Below, piece after piece: positions 10,101-16,972 of a stretch of 19,288 nucleotides of DNA; position 1 is the stretch's first letter, and each line of letters begins with the position of its first letter. Source of the stretch: Desulfobacteraceae bacterium (GTDB taxonomy: Bacteria; Desulfobacterota; Desulfobacteria; Desulfobacterales; Desulfosarcinaceae); assembly GCA_027025615.1 (NCBI GenBank), contig JALVQM010000449.1, forward strand, positions 1 through 19,288, written 5' to 3'. The position numbers were made by a program, and so were the translations under genes. The notes under the pieces are model-generated. The model saw nothing but the letters and a program-made list of their open reading frames with translations. It made no database searches and was not told where the DNA came from.

Positions 10101-11153
10101 GAGCCGCGGAATGATTTTGAATACAGCCTGCTGGAAGTGTGGAAGCGGATACTCAAGGTGGATCATATCGGGATCACAGATAATTTTTTTGATCTCGGAG
10201 GGCACTCACTCCTTGCCCTGACCCTTGTGAATGAAATGAAGAAGGCTACGGGAATCGAGATAGAATATGGCGCAGTTTTCAGCACGCCGACCATTAAAGA
10301 TATTGTGGAAAATCTTGGTGAGGCCATCAGTAAACAGGCATCGAGTGTTGTGGCCTTGCAACCTGAAGGAGACGGTATTCCGATATTTTGTTTGTGTGGA
10401 ATTAACCTGTACCAGGAGCTGGCCGTTAGCCTGGGAAAAGAACAGCCTGTGTATGCAGTATATGTTGACGAAGAACAGGCGTTGCTGGAGCAGGCGGCCC
10501 AGGGCCGTGTCGCTGACGTGTCGGTTGAAAAACTTGCGCAGGCTTATCTTAAGGCTATTGACAGGCAGCAACCGGAAGGACCGTATCAGTTAATTGGTAT
10601 TTCCTTTGGCGGCATTGTTGCCGTCGAGACCGCGCGTCTTCTCCAGAATGCCGGCAAGGAGGTCCGAATCGTTGTCCTGCTGGATACTATTTTACCCCGG
10701 GGCCGAAAAAAGAAAATTATCGGCGTCTTGAAACACCACTTGTATAAGATCGGAAGAGAAGGCCTCGGATATCTCTTTTCCAGATCAAAACAAAAGGTTC
10801 GGAAAACCCTATACCGGCACCCCTGGATGGTACGGAAAGGCGGGAAAAAAGATAACAAAGATATTAAGAATGATAAAATTGTCCAATTCAGAGAGCTTGC
10901 CTATCTGCAGGCAATGGATGATTACCAGGGAAGTATAAAGCCGTTCTCAGGAGATGTGGTCCTGTTCAGGGCACATGACAAATGGGGAGATAACAGTTTT
11001 TTCGAGTATCGCCATGATTATGGATGGGGGGAGCATGTGCAGGGATCGTTGACAATCCTGGATGCTTCCGGAGATCATCTGGGGATTATCTCTAAACCTC
11101 ATGTACAGGCGCTGGCGGAACAGTTGCGGCCATTATTCATGTGTCATGAATAA
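7194..11153 (+). CDS. NRPS module C*-A-PCP-TE, paralogue with altered condensation motif
   Basis: This 1319-residue protein parallels the preceding NRPS domain for domain and clearly arose by duplication. In the C domain the HHxxxDG motif reads HAIVCDD at residues 145-151 (7626-7646): the second, catalytic His is Ala and the last Gly is Asp. Two further C motifs also drift (VGPYAVLLPL, LFHTES). The A domain looks complete: SGSTGKPKG near 620, YGPTETT, YRTGDLVR, NGKIDRKAL. Its code by eye is D-M-P-Q-L-G-M-V-W-K, differing from the first copy at two positions. PCP Ser is 1005 in GGHSLLAL. TE residues are Ser 1137 (GISFGG), Asp 1164 (LLDT) and His 1295 (GDHLG), again with CG in place of HG near the TE start. 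The ATG shares one base with the previous TAA; a second ATG at 7200 is possible. The C domain may be inactive or structural, while A, PCP and TE may still load and release or transfer an amino acid. Family and domains are certain; role is inferred. Confidence 0.95.
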   Translation: MSMLNDNKVELARFPASMAQREIWSAIQFGAEAHCAYNLSLWLELEGPLDRSALEKALQVVVERHDALRIIFDDDGRTFRVGQYCPSCLTYLDFSDQEEVKQQSTLLELEQRDADTPFNLVRGPLVRIHLVKLTERKNRLLFTSHAIVCDDWSIRIVFQELAQLYNAKHQGVVLVFPPAVQFSSYVAKENQDGESPAFKRSRAYWIKRLTPVPDPLDIPSWKSRPRTRTFASRHSILTLDNALTDKAQLFADRHNLSMGQLFLSVLAIYFYRICRQDDIVIGMVAPGRRSDEQHVGPYAVLLPLCFHIVPETSFNAYVDQCNLMFSEALEYQQVTYATLVRDLKLSGDSGRPLLFSTLFHTESLVESVNFSGLKSSVSIPPGSSENFDLVFHFVSRGKAAEIQCRYNRATFDDAIISLHLESFLALLTNALDNPAVPVKALALVSSEERRLQLEIFNDTNLVLPSAPTILNLFTDMVRNHADKDAIVFKNFSLSYAELHRQSDLLATKLIANGAGKNTLVAIHLHRSHKMFIAILGVLKSGAGYVPLDPSFPHDRLQYMVEDSQPVALITESGLPEIFYELPVLTIDIDQALTDAPSVAVSLPDDCVPGRQDIAYVIYTSGSTGKPKGVAVPHLGLLNLLVSMRELPGMQESDRLLAVTTLSFDMAVPELYLPLITGATIFMAGREDVIDGSCLKSLLEAHDITFFQATPSTWRMLLAAGWQGNPGMKGLIGGEALPLTLAHELVPRLQELWNMYGPTETTVWSTAWQVPPDTLQILVGRPIANTQLYVLDERRQLLPRGVPGELYIGGAGVTRGYLNRDELTAGVFIQNPLVPEELDIIYRTGDLVRYHASGELEYISRLDHQVKLRGYRIELGEIETAITRVTGRKEVVVNIFSMSEDDQRLVAYIKKEGDIDQESLDRELRAVLPAYMIPQHYMLLDAFPLTVNGKIDRKALPRPEREESPQSGLVEPRNDFEYSLLEVWKRILKVDHIGITDNFFDLGGHSLLALTLVNEMKKATGIEIEYGAVFSTPTIKDIVENLGEAISKQASSVVALQPEGDGIPIFCLCGINLYQELAVSLGKEQPVYAVYVDEEQALLEQAAQGRVADVSVEKLAQAYLKAIDRQQPEGPYQLIGISFGGIVAVETARLLQNAGKEVRIVVLLDTILPRGRKKKIIGVLKHHLYKIGREGLGYLFSRSKQKVRKTLYRHPWMVRKGGKKDNKDIKNDKIVQFRELAYLQAMDDYQGSIKPFSGDVVLFRAHDKWGDNSFFEYRHDYGWGEHVQGSLTILDASGDHLGIISKPHVQALAEQLRPLFMCHE

Positions 11154-11160
11154 TGGCCGC
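11126..11160. repeat. Perfect 16-bp inverted repeat with 3-nt loop across the NRPS stop codon
   Basis: GCGGCCATTATTCATG (11126-11141) and its exact complement (11145-11160) are separated only by TGT. The TAA stop at 11151-11153 lies in the right arm, so the last codons of the second NRPS are inside the hairpin. Only three T follow, so it is not a classical Rho-independent terminator. It could attenuate transcription into the flippase gene or protect the 3' end of the NRPS message. The structure is certain; its role is not. Confidence 0.85.
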
Positions 11161-11207
11161 TTTGAATGAACCGGTGGCCTTGTGTAAATTTTACCTTTTG
11201 CAGCCCA

Positions 11208-12572
11208 ATGGCGGATAATTTAAAAAAACGAGTTCTGCAAAGTACGGCAATCATACTCGGCGGTGATGGACTGGCTAATGTTATTCGTCTCATCGGTAAT
11301 CTCATTCTGACGAGGCTGCTGGTGCCGGAGATGTTCGGGCTCATGGCCATTGCCAACGTGGTCATTATGGCTTTGGCCATGTTTTCCGATATCGGGGTCG
11401 GCATGTTTGTTATCCGCAGTACCCGGGCTTTGGACCCGGAATTTTTAAATACAGCCTGGACCCTGAAAGTTCTGCGTGGATTCGTACTCTGGGGCATCAC
11501 CCTGGTCGTTGCCAAACCGGCGGCCCTTATCTATAATGAACCTTTGCTCCTGTGGATGATCCCTCTTATTGGCATTGGATTTGTATTTGACGGATTTCAG
11601 TCCATGGCCATGATTCTTTTTAAGAAAGAACTAAAAATGGGCAGGCTCATTATTATGAACCTCGCTGCCAGAATCTGCGGCCTGGTATGTATGGTTGTCC
11701 TTGCCTATATTTATCGTAATGTCTGGGCTCTTGTTATCGGCGGCCTGGTGGCCGCCCTTGTCAATCTGGTATGGAGTTTTTTCCTTGACAGGAATATCGT
11801 GCATAAATTTGTCTGGGATAAATCGGTAGCCTCTGAAATTTTCCATTATGGTAAATGGATTTTTCTCTCCACATCCATGATGTTTCTCGCCACTCAGGCG
11901 GATAGACTGCTACTTGGCAAGCTTTTTCCATTGGCCCTGCTCGGTATTTATAGTATTGCATTGAATATTTCCCAGGTGCCAAAAAATCTGGTGAGTAAAG
12001 TAAGCCAGAATATCATTTTTCCTGTTATTTCCATGTACGCTCATCTGCCCCGTTCTGCATTGCGGCACAAGATCCTGCAGAAAAGAAAGTTATTGCTGGT
12101 TCCCCTAGCTCTGCTTGTTGCGGTTTTGACCGGGTTTGGTGATTTGATAATCAATGTTCTTTACGATAATAGATATGTGGAGGCGGGTTGGATGTTACCT
12201 CTGCTGGCGCTCGGCATGTGGCCTCTTCTTCTCTATTCGACCATAGACCGTTGCCTGTATGTTGTTGGCAATCCCAAGCATCCGGCAGTCGGTAATGCGT
12301 TGAAGTTTATCTATATGGTTACCTGTCTGCCCCTTGCCTATTTTTTGACTGGCAAGCTGGGCGCCGTTCTGGTAGTGGCCTTTAACGATTTGCCCGTTTA
12401 TGTAGCCATAAATTATGGACTTAGAAAAAAAGAATTATCTGGAATACAACAGGATATATGGTCAACAGGCATTTTATTATTATTTCTCGTTTTATTTATT
12501 TGCTTGCGATATGCCCTCGGCATAGGATTGCCAGGCTACGCTGCCTTTCATGGTTCCATACCCGACATGTAA
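11208..12572 (+). CDS. Wzx-type polysaccharide flippase (MOP superfamily)
   Basis: The product of about 454 residues is almost wholly hydrophobic, with many predicted membrane helices, and should sit in the inner membrane. The N-terminus fits the Wzx/PST family: a short Lys/Arg-containing head, a hydrophobic segment, then LILTRLLVPEMFG, the LxxARLLxPxxFG-like signature. The length suits the family. Such proteins move lipid-linked oligosaccharides from the cytoplasmic to the periplasmic face. I chose ATG 11208 (MADNLKKR) over the in-frame ATG 11166, which adds 14 polar residues unlike a flippase N-terminus; neither start has a strong ribosome binding site. The gene lies 54 bases after the second NRPS, beyond a strong hairpin. 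A lipopeptide exporter role is an alternative, but the glycosyltransferases and ligase downstream favour a glycan. The last 50 codons become AT-rich, like the following gene. Confidence 0.85.
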   Translation: MADNLKKRVLQSTAIILGGDGLANVIRLIGNLILTRLLVPEMFGLMAIANVVIMALAMFSDIGVGMFVIRSTRALDPEFLNTAWTLKVLRGFVLWGITLVVAKPAALIYNEPLLLWMIPLIGIGFVFDGFQSMAMILFKKELKMGRLIIMNLAARICGLVCMVVLAYIYRNVWALVIGGLVAALVNLVWSFFLDRNIVHKFVWDKSVASEIFHYGKWIFLSTSMMFLATQADRLLLGKLFPLALLGIYSIALNISQVPKNLVSKVSQNIIFPVISMYAHLPRSALRHKILQKRKLLLVPLALLVAVLTGFGDLIINVLYDNRYVEAGWMLPLLALGMWPLLLYSTIDRCLYVVGNPKHPAVGNALKFIYMVTCLPLAYFLTGKLGAVLVVAFNDLPVYVAINYGLRKKELSGIQQDIWSTGILLLFLVLFICLRYALGIGLPGYAAFHGSIPDM

Positions 12573-12585
12573 TAAAACATGAAAA

Positions 12586-12591
12586 AGAGGG
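12586..12591 (+). promoter_or_regulatory. Ribosome binding site fixing the glycosyltransferase start
   Basis: AGAGGG lies seven bases before ATG 12599. It favours that start over upstream in-frame alternatives that would overlap the flippase gene. Confidence 0.6.
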
Positions 12592-12598
12592 ATTGTTA

Positions 12599-13744
12599 AT
12601 GGTACGCTTGTTAATTCTATGTTCTGGAGATCCAAATAATATAAAAACATTTTCCGGTTCCGCTAAAAGTTTAATTTCGGCATTAGAAAAAAGAGGCATT
12701 GTCCATGCAAAAGCAAATGTTTTAAAAGGTATCAGTGATGGTTTTAGTCCAGCCCCAATATGGCTTAAGATTTTTCGAAAAATTGACCTGCTACATAAAG
12801 AACCATTGCTCCGGCACTCTGAATTGATATATAAGATTGATTCTATAAGAGCGCATAAAATTGCCAAAAAGAATATAGGGTTTAATGCCTGTTTGATGTA
12901 TGGAACCCAGTTTAATCCTAATTTGGATGTTCCTACGTATTGTTATTTTGATGCCACTGCAGTTGATGTGTTAAAATCTGGTCTGTGGCAGATATCCTAT
13001 TTACCTGATCGGGCAAAAAAAAGAATAATTGATAGACAGCAAGAATTATTTAATAATTGCTTTGGAGTATTCCCTCGAACCAATTGGGCAGCAAAATCTT
13101 TATTTAGTAAGTATAATATAAAGAGTAATAAAGTTGTCGTTGCTGGAGCCGGGGCAAATTTTGATGGTTCCTGGCAGCCTTTCCCACACGAAGATTATGA
13201 TAATAAAATCATCCTATTTGTTGGTGGGGACTGGGAAGGAAAAGGAGGACCATTTATTATAAAGGCTTTTCAAAAAGTTCGTCAACCTATCCCCGAGGCT
13301 CATTTAGTTATTGTTTGTTGCAATCCAGCCATCGACATTGATGGGGTTGAAGTGGTTGGGCGTATTGATAAAAATGTCCCTGGTGGGCTTGAATTGTTAC
13401 TCAAACAGTATGCACGCGCCTCAGTATTTACAATTATGAGCAAATTTGAGGCTTTTGGAATTGTTGCTATTGAAGCCCAATATTGTTTTGTCCCTTGTGT
13501 TTTGCCAAGCAAATTTGCCTTCCCGGAGATGATTGTTAATAATAGTACTGGCAAATTACTTCACCATGAAAATGTGGATGATTTTGCTGGAATTCTTATA
13601 AGACTATTGAAAGACCCTGTTAAACTGAAAAAGATGGGACAAGCGGCACATGATTTTGTTAAACAAAATTATTCTTGGGATTTGGCTGCGAAACGTATCC
13701 ATGAAAAAATCGAACATGATCTTAGTAAAGGGTTTGAAAAGTAA
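12599..13744 (+). CDS. GT-B glycosyltransferase, family 4-like
   Basis: A 381-residue cytosolic-type glycosyltransferase. The C-terminal half carries the group 1/family 4 hallmarks: IILFVGGDWEGKGG, then EAFGIVAIE within SKFEAFGIVAIEAQ, the EX7E donor-binding motif. The family transfers sugar from an activated nucleotide donor with retention of configuration, here probably onto a lipid-linked glycan. The start is set by AGAGGG seven bases upstream and gives a Rossmann-like MVRLLILCSGDPNN opening. The gene is much more AT-rich than the NRPS genes: 21 and 18 G/C in the 60-base stretches from 12661 and 13021, against 34 in the stretch from 9601. That suggests separate acquisition. A terminator follows 30 bases after the stop. 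Acceptor and donor sugars cannot be told. Confidence 0.88.
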   Translation: MVRLLILCSGDPNNIKTFSGSAKSLISALEKRGIVHAKANVLKGISDGFSPAPIWLKIFRKIDLLHKEPLLRHSELIYKIDSIRAHKIAKKNIGFNACLMYGTQFNPNLDVPTYCYFDATAVDVLKSGLWQISYLPDRAKKRIIDRQQELFNNCFGVFPRTNWAAKSLFSKYNIKSNKVVVAGAGANFDGSWQPFPHEDYDNKIILFVGGDWEGKGGPFIIKAFQKVRQPIPEAHLVIVCCNPAIDIDGVEVVGRIDKNVPGGLELLLKQYARASVFTIMSKFEAFGIVAIEAQYCFVPCVLPSKFAFPEMIVNNSTGKLLHHENVDDFAGILIRLLKDPVKLKKMGQAAHDFVKQNYSWDLAAKRIHEKIEHDLSKGFEK

Positions 13745-13773
13745 TTTTCAGAATTAATTTTCAGCAGTTTAGG

Positions 13774-13794
13774 GCTGAAAAATCAGCTTTTTTT
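13774..13794 (+). terminator. Rho-independent terminator after the glycosyltransferase
   Basis: GCTGA-AAAA-TCAGC forms a 5-bp stem with a four-base loop, followed at once by seven T. The preceding AGG can extend the stem weakly against the T-run. The stem is short but the layout is classical, and it lies 30 bases past a stop codon, as expected for a transcript end. Confidence 0.65.
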
Positions 13795-13821
13795 CGTTTA
13801 GCTTTCCTAGCCGAGGCTTGA

Positions 13822-14382
13822 TGTCTGGAATTTACCTGTAAAGTTTTGGGTATCAGTCGGCAAACTATTCACAACTATGAGGAAATAGTCAAACATTTCG
13901 GCAGGGAAGGGTTGTTCAACAGTTATCAGCCAGCCAAAAGCAAGAACCGGGGAAAACAACGCGCGGATAACAAAAAAAGATACCCCGCGGCAATAAGGAT
14001 CGCATCCTTGAAGCCAAGCGCAAACAGGAGCGGGAAAAGCGTGAGGAATTACAGCAGCAGCTTTCCCTTTTTTCCAAAGCTGATACAAATGGAATTCCAG
14101 CTGAAGATGCGCCTTTTGCCAAGGAGCATGACTGGCAAGCCAGCCGCTATGCTGGTGTTTTCATGTATTTGATCTACCTGGTATCAGAGTATAGATGGTT
14201 TGCTTATAGCGAATCATTTTGGAGGCTACTACAAGATTTTTCAGGTTTTTCTGCTTTTATGGTTGGCCGCAATATCCCTTCCATCGAGCAGCTGAAAAAT
14301 GTGCATAAGGGCGAAGCGGGCCTGATAGTCGGACTTTCACCGAATACCGAGTAAGCCCAAGGTATTTGAGAGGTTTTTGTGA
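13822..14382 (+). pseudogene. Degenerate transposase N-terminal fragment with several frameshifts
   Basis: The pieces read as one transposase-like protein only if the frame changes repeatedly. A first frame gives CKVLGISRQTIHNYEEIV, a helix-turn-helix typical of transposase N-termini. The frame shifts near an A7 run at about 13970 and continues as GNKDRILEAKRKQEREKREE through DAPFAKEHDWQASRYAGVF. Around 14190 it shifts to GGYYKIFQVFLLLWL, then to NIPSIEQLKNVHKGEAGLI, then near 14340 to RIPSKPKVFERFL and a stop. No start codon precedes the first piece in frame, and no catalytic DDE region or clear terminal repeats are seen. It is a dead relic. The assignment rests on motif style and a recalled family pattern, not on a search. 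Confidence 0.7.
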
Positions 14383-14392
14383 GACAATAGAT

Positions 14393-14572
14393 ATGCCGAG
14401 CCTGTCCTTGAAAAATGATAGAAAATTTACCCTCAAGGTGCGTGCCGCCTCCTATGGCCTACGCAATATGCTGAAAAAAGCAGACTGGAATCTCAGTGAT
14501 CGGGATTTACTGGTCTATCGGCAGGAACAAATGCTTAAGATTATCAAAGCCCTCAAACAAGACCTGGTATGA
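14393..14572 (+). CDS. Small ORF of unknown function, possibly a gene 3' remnant
   Basis: A 59-residue polar, Lys/Arg-rich reading frame that I do not recognise, with no membrane segment, signal peptide or metal-binding motif. Its stop overlaps the next start (ATGA), the translational coupling also seen at the PKS-NRPS junction, which favours real or once-real coding. The frame stays open back to TTG 14366 at the edge of the transposase relic, so it may be the surviving 3' end of a longer polysaccharide gene destroyed by that insertion. No convincing ribosome binding site precedes ATG 14393. Confidence 0.4.
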   Translation: MPSLSLKNDRKFTLKVRAASYGLRNMLKKADWNLSDRDLLVYRQEQMLKIIKALKQDLV

Positions 14573-15882
14573 CTCCCCTTGTTCCTCTCATGCTCATTGG
14601 CTGGGTGCCGTTCACTATTTTCCTGTGCAATAAATTTAAGTCCCACAAGGCTGTCATCATTTCGGTCATCGGCGGTGTCATGTTTCTGCCCCAGATAGGT
14701 TTTGAGATCCCCGGCCTTCCTGACTATGACAAGAGAACCGCTATCGCCTTGGGGTTGCTGCTCGGAGCTCGGTTGTCGGGCATGAGAAAAGCCACAAATT
14801 TTCAGTGGCAACTGTATGACCTGCCCATGGTTGTTTTTTGTTGTGTTCCCCTTATTTCTTCTTTGTTAAATGATCTTGGTAGTTATGAAGGCATTTCCGG
14901 AATACTTGACCGAATAGTATTTCTTGGTATTTTTTACCTTGCCGGCAGAATGTATTTTACTTCCCTTGGTTCCTTGCGGGATCTTGTTGTCGGGATTGTG
15001 GTTGGAGGATTGATCTATATGCCCCTTTGCTGGTATGAGATCAGAATGAGTCCACAGCTCTCCAACATATTCTATGGCTTTTTCCCCCATTCTTTTGCCC
15101 AGCAGTACCGCTACGGGGGGTTTCGGCCTGTGGTGTTCATGAGCCATGGCCTGATGGTTGCTCTATGGATGTCGATTTGTACGGTGACCGCTTTTTGGTT
15201 GTGGCGCAGCGGCAAGCTGAAACATATCTGGATAATGTCTATGTCCATTATTGTCGTTCTGTTAACAGGAACTACAGTCCTCTGTAAATCAGCCAATGGC
15301 TGGCTGACCATGGCCATTGGCTATGGGGCGTATCCTGTTTATAAGGTTCTTAAGACCAAGATACTCGTGGTGCTGCTTCTTATCCTTGTTGCTTATCCTG
15401 TGTGCAGGGTGAGTGGATTATTGTCGACAGAGACGGTCATGGGGTGGGCAGGTGAATTGGTGGATCAAACCCGCGAGGGCTCCTTGGGAGTTCGTCTTTT
15501 GCAGGAGGACCTTTTTGTTGCCAGAATTATGGAACGTCCTTTTTTCGGTTGGGGAAGAATGGGTCGGGCCTGGCCGAGGAACGCGGAGGGCAAGAAAACA
15601 ATAGATATGATAGACTCCACATGGCTTATTTTTTTTGGTGTCAACGGGTTCGCAGGGTTGTTGTCGTTTTATCTGACAATGTTTCTGGGGCCATGGCTTA
15701 CGGCCCGTTCATCTGCAAGGGATCTAGCCTGGCAGGATGAACGAATTTTATTGCCGTCCGTCCTCAGTCTTGGTGTCCTCCTTTTTGCTTTGGATTCTTT
15801 TGTCAATGGCATGCCTAATCCAGTTTTCTTTGTTACCGCTGGAGCGTTGATAAGCTTTCAGAGCAATAAACGTAATATATAA
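14569..15882 (+). CDS. O-antigen ligase/polymerase-like membrane protein (Wzy/WaaL type)
   Basis: A 437-residue polytopic inner-membrane protein of usual length for the Wzy/WaaL superfamily. Hydrophobic helices run through most of it, broken by a longer hydrophilic stretch in the C-terminal half that holds DQTREGSLGVRLLQEDLFVARIMERPFFGWG. The R-x-R-P-x-x-GWG pattern before the last helices is characteristic of O-antigen ligase/polymerase proteins. Such enzymes act on the periplasmic face, either polymerising lipid-linked repeats or transferring glycan to an acceptor; the sequence cannot decide which. The start ATG overlaps the upstream small ORF. The next gene begins 57 bases later. Its substrate would plausibly be delivered by the flippase encoded at 11208. 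Confidence 0.82.
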   Translation: MTPLVPLMLIGWVPFTIFLCNKFKSHKAVIISVIGGVMFLPQIGFEIPGLPDYDKRTAIALGLLLGARLSGMRKATNFQWQLYDLPMVVFCCVPLISSLLNDLGSYEGISGILDRIVFLGIFYLAGRMYFTSLGSLRDLVVGIVVGGLIYMPLCWYEIRMSPQLSNIFYGFFPHSFAQQYRYGGFRPVVFMSHGLMVALWMSICTVTAFWLWRSGKLKHIWIMSMSIIVVLLTGTTVLCKSANGWLTMAIGYGAYPVYKVLKTKILVVLLLILVAYPVCRVSGLLSTETVMGWAGELVDQTREGSLGVRLLQEDLFVARIMERPFFGWGRMGRAWPRNAEGKKTIDMIDSTWLIFFGVNGFAGLLSFYLTMFLGPWLTARSSARDLAWQDERILLPSVLSLGVLLFALDSFVNGMPNPVFFVTAGALISFQSNKRNI

Positions 15883-15939
15883 ATCGCTGCAGCCAGATAG
15901 GAAAATAATTCCTAATGATATTTTTCATTCCTTGAACCT

Positions 15940-16911
15940 ATGTCTGTTTCCTTAAGTATTGTTATTGTAAACTACCAAACGCCACGGTTAACGGTTGAAT
16001 GTCTCGCTTCCCTTAAAGAGGAGCTTGGTAAACCCGTTCTGTTTACTGTTACCGTTGTCGACAATAATTCCGGAGACGGTTCTGTGGAATATCTTATAGA
16101 GGCAGTGAAGGAAAATGGATGGCAGGCGTGGGTGAATATTCTTCCTCTGCCGGAAAACGGTGGTTTTGCCTATGGAAATAACAGGGCGATTCAAAAGATA
16201 ATTGAGACCAGGGGACTTACGGATTATATATGGCTGTTAAACCCCGATACCGTTGTTCTTGCAGGATCCTGTGGCGCACTTGTCCGTTTTCTGGACGAAC
16301 ATCCAGAAGTGGGAATTGTTGGAAGTCGTTTAGAAGATCCCGATGGTACCCCCCAGGTTTCAGCCTTTCGTGATCATTCCGTTGTCAGTGAATTTTTATC
16401 GGCTTTCAGACTAGGTTTAGCCTCAACACTATTACATAAATGGGTTGTTGCCCAAGCTCCACAATCGGTATACCCCGTCAAGACAGATTGGGTTTCAGGC
16501 GCTTCTATGATGATCAGGGGGGCGGTTTTTGATGACGTAGGTTTGTTGGACGAAAAATATTTTATGTATTTTGAAGAGGTTGATTTTTGTCTTAAAGCCA
16601 GGAAGGAAGGCTGGCCTTGCTGGTATGTACCTGCAAGTAGGGTGGTTCATCTTGTCGGGGCAGCAAGCGGTATCTCTGATAATAGAAGAAAGGCACGGCG
16701 TCGGCCGGCATATTGGTTTGAATCAAGACGACGATTTTTTTTGAATCATCATGGAAAAAGAGCTCTTTTCTGGGCCGATACTCTTTGGATACTCGGGTAC
16801 GGTTTATGGAGAATACGACGAAGGTTGCAGAGAAAACCTGATTTGGACCCACCGTATTTTTTAAAAGATTTTTTTTTTCAGAGTGTTTTTTGCAAGGGTT
16901 TTGGAAAATGA
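15940..16911 (+). CDS. Family 2 glycosyltransferase, rhamnosyltransferase-like
   Basis: A 323-residue GT-A fold enzyme. LSIVIVNYQT opens the nucleotide-binding domain, VVDNNSGDGS follows, LLNPDTVVL supplies the DxD-like metal/nucleotide site, and YFMYFEEVDFCLKARKEGW supplies the late acidic ED motif. The arrangement NGGFAYGNN, NPDT, FEEVDFC is that of WbbL-like rhamnosyltransferases, though the actual sugar is unproven. There is a basic C-terminal region (RRKARRRPAYW, RIRRRLQRK) that may sit at the membrane. ATG 15940 lacks a strong Shine-Dalgarno but places the conserved IVIVNY strand at the expected distance. Confidence 0.88.
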   Translation: MSVSLSIVIVNYQTPRLTVECLASLKEELGKPVLFTVTVVDNNSGDGSVEYLIEAVKENGWQAWVNILPLPENGGFAYGNNRAIQKIIETRGLTDYIWLLNPDTVVLAGSCGALVRFLDEHPEVGIVGSRLEDPDGTPQVSAFRDHSVVSEFLSAFRLGLASTLLHKWVVAQAPQSVYPVKTDWVSGASMMIRGAVFDDVGLLDEKYFMYFEEVDFCLKARKEGWPCWYVPASRVVHLVGAASGISDNRRKARRRPAYWFESRRRFFLNHHGKRALFWADTLWILGYGLWRIRRRLQRKPDLDPPYFLKDFFFQSVFCKGFGK

Positions 16912-16972
16912 GCATATTGTATTGATATAGAGACTTGTCGATGCAACGCAAGCAGTAAAAAAAATAATTAAC

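Noticed and set aside
13745..14392. An intact insertion sequence around the transposase fragment
   Set aside because: I could not find paired terminal inverted repeats, a target duplication or the catalytic C-terminal half.
15898..15914. TAGGAA/TTCCTA hairpin between the ligase and the next glycosyltransferase
   Set aside because: The 6-bp A/T-rich stem is weak and lacks an adjacent T-run; not enough to call a terminator or operator.
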